DNA from: Amborella trichopoda
Lineage: Eukaryota > Streptophyta > Magnoliopsida > Amborellales > Amborellaceae
Assembly: GCF_000471905.2 (NCBI RefSeq)
Contig: NW_006499776.1
Location: 5,435,734-5,499,733 of the forward strand
Direction of reading: 5' to 3'
Length of the DNA stretch: 64,000 nucleotides
The notes beneath the pieces are model-generated. The model had not been told where the DNA came from. It was given only the letters and a program-made list of their open reading frames with translations, and made no database searches. Positions 57,959-64,000 of this stretch are shown here, piece by piece. How positions within the stretch are numbered: position 1 is the stretch's first letter; each line of letters starts with the position of its first letter. The position numbers and the translations under genes were made by a program.

Positions 57959-59494
57959 TGTAGACACTCCATTTTAAAACTGACAAATTTCATGATTTTC
58001 CTACCTTAGACAACCCTTAGGACCATATTATTCCATAAGATCCCTAAACTATAAAGCACCGTAATCCATGGTCCCCATCTTGTGATCCAATATCTTGGCA
58101 AATCTAGTGGTTTTTAGTAATTATCTATTCTACCCCCTTTTCGGTCTAATATAAAAACATTTACATGCCTCTTTTAGTGTTAGAAGTGTATGCAATCGGA
58201 GAGATAGAGAGAGCCCAGAGAGAAAAACCTTAGGTCAGAGAGAAAACCCTTAGGCCATTAAACCTTAACCAGCAACCTTCAAACTTCAAACTTTAGATCC
58301 AAGATAATTATTCAACTAAGCCAAGGCTTGGTCAATAGCAAAGAGAGATATGGAAGATCCACGACGGAAATTACAGCCGCAGTCCTGATACGGGTGAGGC
58401 CTCGAAAACTCGGGTTCGCAGGGTCGACTAGCTCGGCCAAGTATGTTTCTATCCCTTATCTAGTTCTTTATTTTATTTCTATTAGATTTAGGTCTATTTC
58501 ATTGATTTTACTTTAATATTTCGTGCTTGTGATCAATGCTGGCGCTGCCACTGATCTGAGAGCAGATTTGCTCATTTATGAGGAGATCTGATCTTAGATC
58601 AAAATTTGAATTGTCCCCACTCTCTATCACTTTTAAGTACAAGTTTATGGGTCGGATCCGAGGGATCTTCCTTTGAATATCTCTCTGATCTTCATCGTGA
58701 ACGGTTTGGCACCCACTTGTTCAGATCCAAGAGATCTTCCTTTGAAGATCTCTTCGTTGGGCGCCAAATTGTTCACAAAAAAGATTAGAGAGATTTTCAG
58801 AGGAAGATCCCTCGTATCCGAACCACAAGCTTGTTTTAAAAGTGATAGAGCGTGGGGTCAATTCGAATTCTGATCTAAGATTAGATCAACTCAGCAATGA
58901 GCAGATCTGCTCGCAGATCAGTGGTAGAGCCAACGTTGATCACAAGCATGAAATATTGAAGTAACATCGATGAAATAGACCAAGATCTAATAAAAAATTA
59001 GAGAAGGGATATAAACATACCTAGCCGGGCTAGTTGGCCCTGCGAACTTGAGGCCTCGCCTGTATCAGGACCACGGCTGTAATTTTCGCTGTGGATCCTT
59101 TGTCTCTCTTTTATATTGACCAAGCCTTCTTGGTTGAATGATTATCCTGGATCTAAAGTTTGAAAGTTGCAGGCTAGGGTTTAATGGCCTCAGGTTTTTC
59201 TCTCTTGGCTCTCGCTATCTCTCAAATTTCCTTGGGCTCTCTCTATCTATCAGATTTCGTGGCATACACGTCTAATATTAAAAGAGGCATGTAAATGTTT
59301 TTTTATAGACTGAAATGGTGTAGAATGGATATTTACTAAAAACCACCAGATTTGTCAAGGTACTAGATCACAGGATGGGGATCATGGATTACGATGTTTT
59401 ATGGTTGAAGGATCTTATGGAATAGTATGGTCCTAAGGGTTGTCTAAGGTAGGAAAATCATGAAATTTGCTAGTTTTAAAATGGCGTGTCTACA
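57959..59494. mobile_element. 1.5-kb near-perfect palindrome with TG/CA ends and 5-bp target duplication
   Basis: The left arm 57959-58741 and right arm 58742-59494 are inverted copies (about 85-90 percent by eye). Matched blocks include TGTAGACAC at the ends, TTTCATGATTTTCCTACCTT, AGACAACCCTTAGGACCATA, GATGAGATCCAAGATAATTATTC-like text and GGCGCCAAATTGTTCAC near the middle. The centre is an 11-bp stem, AAGAGATCTTC/GAAGATCTCTT (58729-58754). Both sides carry CTATG (57954-57958 and 59495-59499). TG...CA ends with a 5-bp duplication are LTR-like, so this may be a foldback derivative of two inverted LTRs. No coding region. Confidence 0.8.
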
Positions 59495-59853
59495 CTATGT
59501 ATTAATAACGGTCCCCAACTCTCCATATTCTATAATAAGAGAAAATTTTAGGAAGCTTCTTCAAAACACAAAAATATTTTTGATTCTCAGAAATAGGTAT
59601 AGTTAAGAAATTGAGGGGTTATGGAAGTGTTTTTTTAATTTTGGGGGTTGAAAATAACCCCCATAACATATTTAAACCTTTTTGGGGGTCAAAATTACCT
59701 CCTTTGTCCTTTTGGGGATCTTTAAAAATAAAACAAAGTCCCACATCCCTAGGCCCCTGTCCAGGTACAGCCGCCTAGAATGGGATGCCCAAGTTTAGGC
59801 GTGCGGTCAGAGGTATCTTAGGCGCGTAGGCGGATTTTTCTTTTTAAACCTTG

Positions 59854-60960
59854 CTCACTGTAGATGTGATGACCTTCAAAAGAGTGCTTTTTGTCTTAAT
59901 TCTAAAACCTCTCAGAAAGATTATCGAGCTTGCAATTTGAGCACGCGATGTGACATACCTGTTCCCTGAACATTTGTAGCACTTGATGTTGCTACTTGCA
60001 CCCATTTCAGGTCGCCCAACTCTCGAAAGAACTCCTTTTTGGTCTTGGGCAACTTGCTGGATGGTCGTTCCAACAGTGCAAGACATCGTACCAGCACATG
60101 TCACGCTGCCTTTTCTTCCAAATTCACCACCACGGGCAGTTGCCCTGTTTCCCTTATCTCTCACGCCCACACCCACACCCACACCCACACCCACACTCCA
60201 CCTATTTGAGCGTCATTTTGCTGAGTTTTAACCCTCGTTGCAAGTTTATAGGCCGCATCAAGGGTCCAATACCACTGTAAAACTTCCATATCTTGAATTG
60301 ATTAGTGCAGTCCGTCACATCCATGGCAATGGACTGCTCCTACCACTCGATCACAACACTACAGGCAATCACAATGTGAAACTAACCTATCTCCTTGGCG
60401 AAAAACATGCCTCTTTAGATATATATAGGCTGTAAATAATTTTCAGGGAGATATTTTTTCCTTTATCGTTGTCCTCATCTTCTCCACGACATGATTTTAA
60501 GTCTTCACATTCTTTCTCGCCTTGCTCTCAGCTGTTACCACCATACCGAAGCAGTTTTCTTCAACTTAATGGCAATAATTTTGACCTTTGTATTATTTAA
60601 CGAGTCTATAAAGTCGTCAGGTTGCAACTTTCCTTCAAAATTAGGATTATCAACTTTTAGATCTATGGATTTTGAGTGCGTCCTATACCTCTGATCATAT
60701 TCCTCTTCACTCAACTCCTCCCCCGGAGCATGATCATGAAAAGCTTTATACTCAACATTGTCTTGGATGGACAAAAGTTCATCTTGCTCACGATCGATGC
60801 CTGAAAGTTGTAAGTTCTTGAAGTTGTTTTCTTAGATCCTCTATCTCTTGATCTTGCTCATCACGAGGTGGATCCATTTGAATACCCCTGCCTCGACCTC
60901 TTCTTGCTGCCATAGGTTCACCGAAATCATAAACCCAAGGCCGACAACCAATAAAACTTG
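59854..60960 (-). pseudogene. Ty3/gypsy gag relic
   Basis: On the - strand: an Arg/Gly start (AARRGRGRGIQMDPPRDEQD near 60910), then a capsid-type segment at 60535-60774 (LKVDNPNFEGKLQPDDFIDS, then AIKLKKTASVWW). A zinc-knuckle segment follows (IKCYKCSGN near 60000). This is the order of plant gypsy gag. A (GV)n-encoding microsatellite lies at 60160-60190. It is broken in several places. Confidence 0.8.
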
Positions 60961-61061
60961 GTTGCAACTTGGCAAAACTTAGCATAAAATCAGCAAACCC
61001 TAGACTTGGTTGTAGATCCCTAGTTTTGTTGTTGAAGAAAACCTTGGCTCTAATACCAATT

Positions 61062-61543
61062 TGAGGTAGGAAAATGGAGAACATTTCAATAACCATCAAA
61101 ACAGTCCAAATGCACAAACAAGAGACCGGTAAACCTTAGATAGGGCTTCTTGTTACTATTTGTAGCCTATTTTTACTATTCACTCCCAAAATACGTTAGA
61201 ACAACATCCTAGGCCCTTTTATAACATTATAATAAAAAAAGATCAAAACTACCCCTATTTAAGTTAAAACATTATGAAAATACCCTGTAAGTCCCTTCAC
61301 TTAAAAGAAAATTCGTAATAACACTTTTACCCGTAATAAAACAAGTAATTTTATTAGTCTTCTAACCACTTTTATAAATATCTCCTAAAATCCTGTTTCT
61401 CAAAAGAATATCTCCTAAAATCCAAAAAAATATAAAAAATCTTAGATCCCTAAAGAAACTTAAAAACCCTAGAACTTAAATTAAAATATACATCCTTTAA
61501 AATTGAATAAAATTTAAAATAAAAATTATATTGCCCGCCTTCA
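61062..61543 (-). repeat. 5' LTR of the gypsy element
   Basis: On the + strand it starts TGAGGTAGGAAAATGGAG and ends CGCCTTCA. It is 482 bp and is followed on the - strand by the primer-binding site. It is the partner of 52424-52929, with a small internal duplication (ATATCTCCTAAAATCC twice near 61378-61422). Confidence 0.8.
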
Positions 61544-61588
61544 AAAACCTGTATTGTTAAGAAGTGCCTTCAACTATTCTAAGTCATC

Positions 61589-63267
61589 CATGGTTTAAAA
61601 AAATGGATCAGTGGCCTAGATTGACTACCCTAAAAACTGTGTTGGATTGGTGGATCGACAATCCGGATCAGAGAATCGGCCGGATCAGCAAGATCTATTA
61701 TTAAAAAATCCAGAAAATCAATATAATTTCTTAAAAAACCAGTGTTTTAGGTTTCCAAAAAAAATAATGATGTTGCATTATAATTCTTCATTATTTTACT
61801 AAAAATACATAAATATTAAGAACCTATCTCATGTTTGAGTGTTTGTTATCCATTACATTCATTTTATGGTTAAAATGATATTTAAAATGCATCTCATGGC
61901 AATAAAATGGATCTCTCTAATTCAAAATTTTATAATGAAAAAAAGAAAGGAATCATACAATAGTTTCAGACCTTTTGATTTGATAGAGAGAAAAAAAGCT
62001 ATGACCCTCACAATGAGCTATTGTGTTTTATTAAACCAAAATGCCAATCGGGGAAAAAGGTATGACCCTCCATTTCTGCTTTCTTACCACACATGTTTTC
62101 GCTATTCTAGAGGTTCTTTTTTTTTTTTTTTTTTGCAACAATCTCAAATTTTATATTGGTTAAATCATTTCCAAAGTCTTGCCACATGGTTACAATTACA
62201 AAAAGAAATCCTCTTCACTACATGAGATTTAGGAAGGAAAAAGTATATGTTGCCAAATAGATAGATCTAAGGTGTAGTAATTAATACGGACAGAAATATA
62301 AAGTTTGGAAAGAAGTTAACCGGTCCTCAAAACAAATATAGAATTTGGAAAGAAGAATATGCAATCACATTTTCATGATTTTTTTTTGAGAAGCCACATT
62401 TTCATTTCCGTGAAATTGGAATGAGGAAAGTGGATAGAGAAACTAGAAAACAGATTTTCAAGGGGGTGTATGTACTGAAGGTGCCCTATGAATTAGTATT
62501 ATTGTTTCTTTTTCAGATGTCCCATGGATTATATTTATTAACCCCAAAATCTTTCATCCGGTAGAGTGAAGGAGCGAGAGAAAATTGTCCCACATTAGGG
62601 ACTTCAAGGAGCAAAAGCCTCTATAAAAAGCTTAAGGCTCATGTACTATAGCATTAGCTTTCCCACTTACACTATGGCATGCTTACGCCTGGTTGGTTGG
62701 GGCCATCCAATGGTTGAGGCCCTCAAATCATGAGTTGGTGAAATAGTGAGATTGAGAAATAGTAAGATACAAAATATGGGGTGGGCCACCTCCCCTTTAA
62801 AAAAAATTAAAAAATTGCACATAAAAAAATTCCTCTTTGAAAAAAGCTCAAAAAATCGTAAGTAAATAACAAAATTTCGTCAAAAATTCAGTATGGGGCT
62901 GGTTAGCCATTTCAGGACAGAATCGACAGGTTCTGTTCAGACAGAGGTGGGCCACCTCCCCTTTAAAAAAAAATAAAAAATTGCACATAAAAAAATTCCT
63001 CTTTCAAAAAAACTCAAAAAATCGTAAGTAAATAACAAAATTTTGTCAAAAATTTAGTATGGGGCTGGTTGGCCATTTCAGGACAGAATCGACAGGTTCT
63101 GTTCAGACAGAATTAGCCAGCCGGTTCTGTAGGAGAATCAGCCGGTTTTGTCGGAGAACCAGCCAGTTCAAGGGGGGGACGCGGCCAGTTCTTGAACCGG
63201 ACTGTCTCCAACAATTCCTGATCCGGATTGGGCAATTTCAATCTGGATCGGCGATTTTTAAAACCAA
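61589..63267. mobile_element. 1.7-kb hAT-like element beside the gypsy 5' LTR
   Basis: The left end CATGGTTTAAAAAAATGGAT and right end GGCGATTTTTAAAACCAA are inverted. Subterminal GGATCGACAATCCGGATCAG and CTGATCCGGATTGGGC blocks are also inverted. Flanks AAGTCATC (61581-61588) and AACTCATC (63268-63275) match at 7 of 8. The interior is non-coding and includes a 166-bp tandem duplication (62780-63111). Confidence 0.65.
62780..63111. repeat. Two-copy tandem duplication, 166-bp period
   Basis: GGTGGGCCACCTCCCCTTTA through GACAGGTTCTGTTCAGACAG occurs at 62780-62945 and 62946-63111 with only about five differences, so this is a recent duplication. Confidence 0.95.
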
Positions 63268-63275
63268 AACTCATC

Positions 63276-64000
63276 TAAAGTTGATGCCACATCTCAATGC
63301 TTTGCTTTTGCACATGAGTGGGTTATAAGATTTTGTTTGTTTTTGCTACGCTAGGTCACTAGATTGTTGTGATTAGAGCAATAGCCAGTGGTGGATTGCC
63401 CATCTACATTTGTTTCAGTCTGCATTAGTATATGTACATAAGTCCATGGAAACACTGTGGAGCATGAATATCCCCTTTCCTGGGGAGAGTTTTAAGTAAT
63501 GTAGGATGTAATTAACTCCCTCAGAATGGCTGGTACATGGAGCATGCATGAATGGGTTACTAGGCTAATTGCAAAAATGAAGCTCGACAAGTTAGAGTCA
63601 TATATATTTGGTGATCCCATAAAAACTGACTAATCAGTGTCCTCTGATAAAATAGTAGTTCTATAGTAAATTCCAAAAGTTATATTTTAAGAGTAGAATA
63701 TCATATATATTCGGTGACTCCCTAAAAGCTGACTAATCAATGTCCTCTGATATAATAGTAATTATATAGTAAATTCTAAAAGTTGGATTTTAAGAGTAGA
63801 ATATCGTAATGGTACTTATTGAATCTGTGATAACTAGGCTTTAATATCACATGAAGCTGTGAAGTAACATTCTCAAGATGCTATGTCTTCATGCATCTGT
63901 CGTGATTAGTAAAATGAATGTAGACAATATCATTTCCTATTCAGCAATCATATGATTTTAACATGGTTTTAATTTTTTAATTATATAAATGTTAAGAATG
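63276..64000. other. No supported gene
   Basis: AT-rich DNA, presumably still OTU intron 3 or intergenic. Apart from the 103-bp duplication nothing was recognised, and no OTU exon was found. Confidence 0.4.
63599..63807. repeat. Two-copy tandem duplication, 103-bp period
   Basis: CATATATATTTGGTGATCCC / CATATATATTCGGTGACTCC, followed by AAAA(A/G)CTGACTAATCA, TGTCCTCTGATA and TTTTAAGAGTAGAATATC, at 63599 and 63702. Confidence 0.9.

Larger units (their letters stand above)
54629..59853. mobile_element. hAT-like element hosting an RTE LINE and a palindrome
   Basis: The ends CAAGGTTTAAAAAGCTAGGC and (right, inverted) CAAGGTTTAAAAAGAAAAAT match over 14 bases. Subterminal GC-rich AGGCG blocks lie on both sides (AGGCGGTAGC; TAGGCGCGTAGGCGG). 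Without its two insertions only about 0.6 kb remains, so it is a small non-autonomous element. The flanking 8-mers (GTCATCAT and CTCACTGT) do not match well, so family assignment rests on the ends. Confidence 0.6.
52424..61543 (-). mobile_element. Broken Ty3/gypsy LTR retrotransposon, with nested insertions
   Basis: Reverse-oriented element with a 5' LTR at 61062-61543, a tRNA-Met-like primer site beside it (TGGTATTAGAGCCA, complement of 61045-61058), gag at about 60900-59854, a little post-gag text (54628 leftward) and a 3' LTR at 52424-52929. The purine-rich tract before the 3' LTR (complement of 52930-52965) resembles that of gypsy elements. Most of pol is missing, and what remains is broken. 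It is split by a hAT-like element (54629-59853), itself invaded twice. LTR divergence is high by eye (over 15 percent), so this is one of the oldest insertions here. No convincing target duplication. Confidence 0.8.

Noticed and set aside
57959-59494. Treating the palindrome as an assembly artefact
   Set aside because: The arms differ at many positions and each side has the same 5-bp flank, as expected for a real aged insertion.
54621-59861. 8-bp target duplication for the hAT-like element (GTCATCAT / CTCACTGT)
   Set aside because: Only four of eight positions agree, no better than chance, so the element is called on its ends alone.
61839-62225. 128-codon open frame inside the hAT-like element
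   Set aside because: AT-rich with a poly-Phe stretch and no resemblance to a transposase or other family.

Overview
The window looks like nuclear DNA of a flowering plant. It is AT-rich and gene-poor, and transposable elements of several classes are nested in one another. It also carries an endogenous plant pararetrovirus (Caulimoviridae), a plant mobile domain (PMD) gene relic and an OTU-protease gene of plant type with long introns. The abundance of hAT elements and the large introns would fit a basal eudicot or magnoliid such as a lotus-like plant, but that is a weak inference. A 22-base run of N at 23298-23319 marks an assembly gap.

Layout. 1-7 kb: two decayed MITEs and unassigned AT-rich DNA. 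7.0-15 kb: a PMD gene relic split by a broken Tnt1-like Copia element (7240-12571, both LTRs present) and followed by a tandemly duplicated small hAT element with a perfect 8-bp target duplication (13303-13832). 15-21 kb: a MITE relative, tandem repeats, a probable tRNA-derived SINE and a hairpin-rich GA minisatellite. 21.0-29.7 kb: a MITE whose right terminus is split by a 5.4-kb hAT transposon with a decayed transposase gene, then three exons of an RPA-large-subunit-like pseudogene whose last exon carries a second, non-autonomous hAT of 2.2 kb. 31.48-39.44 kb: two tail-to-tail copies of a Caulimoviridae fragment (movement protein, coat protein, start of protease) forming an inverted repeat with 3.75-kb arms and a 465-bp spacer. 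39.8-41.6 kb: an element with about 200-bp inverted ends, and another MITE.

41.94 kb to the window end: the only clearly gene-like host locus, an OTU-domain cysteine protease on the + strand. Three exons are visible (41942-41989, 45627-45733, 45864-45939), with the catalytic DGNC motif in exon 2. No later exon was found, so intron 3 would be longer than 18 kb. Its introns hold RTE LINE tails, an antisense spliced gene fragment, a 5'-truncated L1 LINE with RNase H, and a nest in which a broken Ty3/gypsy element (52424-61543) contains a hAT-like element (54629-59853). That element in turn contains a full-length RTE LINE (54851-57909) and a 1.5-kb perfect-ended palindrome (57959-59494). Another hAT-like element (61589-63267) abuts the nest.

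Apart from the OTU exons nothing here appears to be a working gene; the other coding traces are decayed element proteins or host pseudogenes. All boundaries and identities were read by eye.
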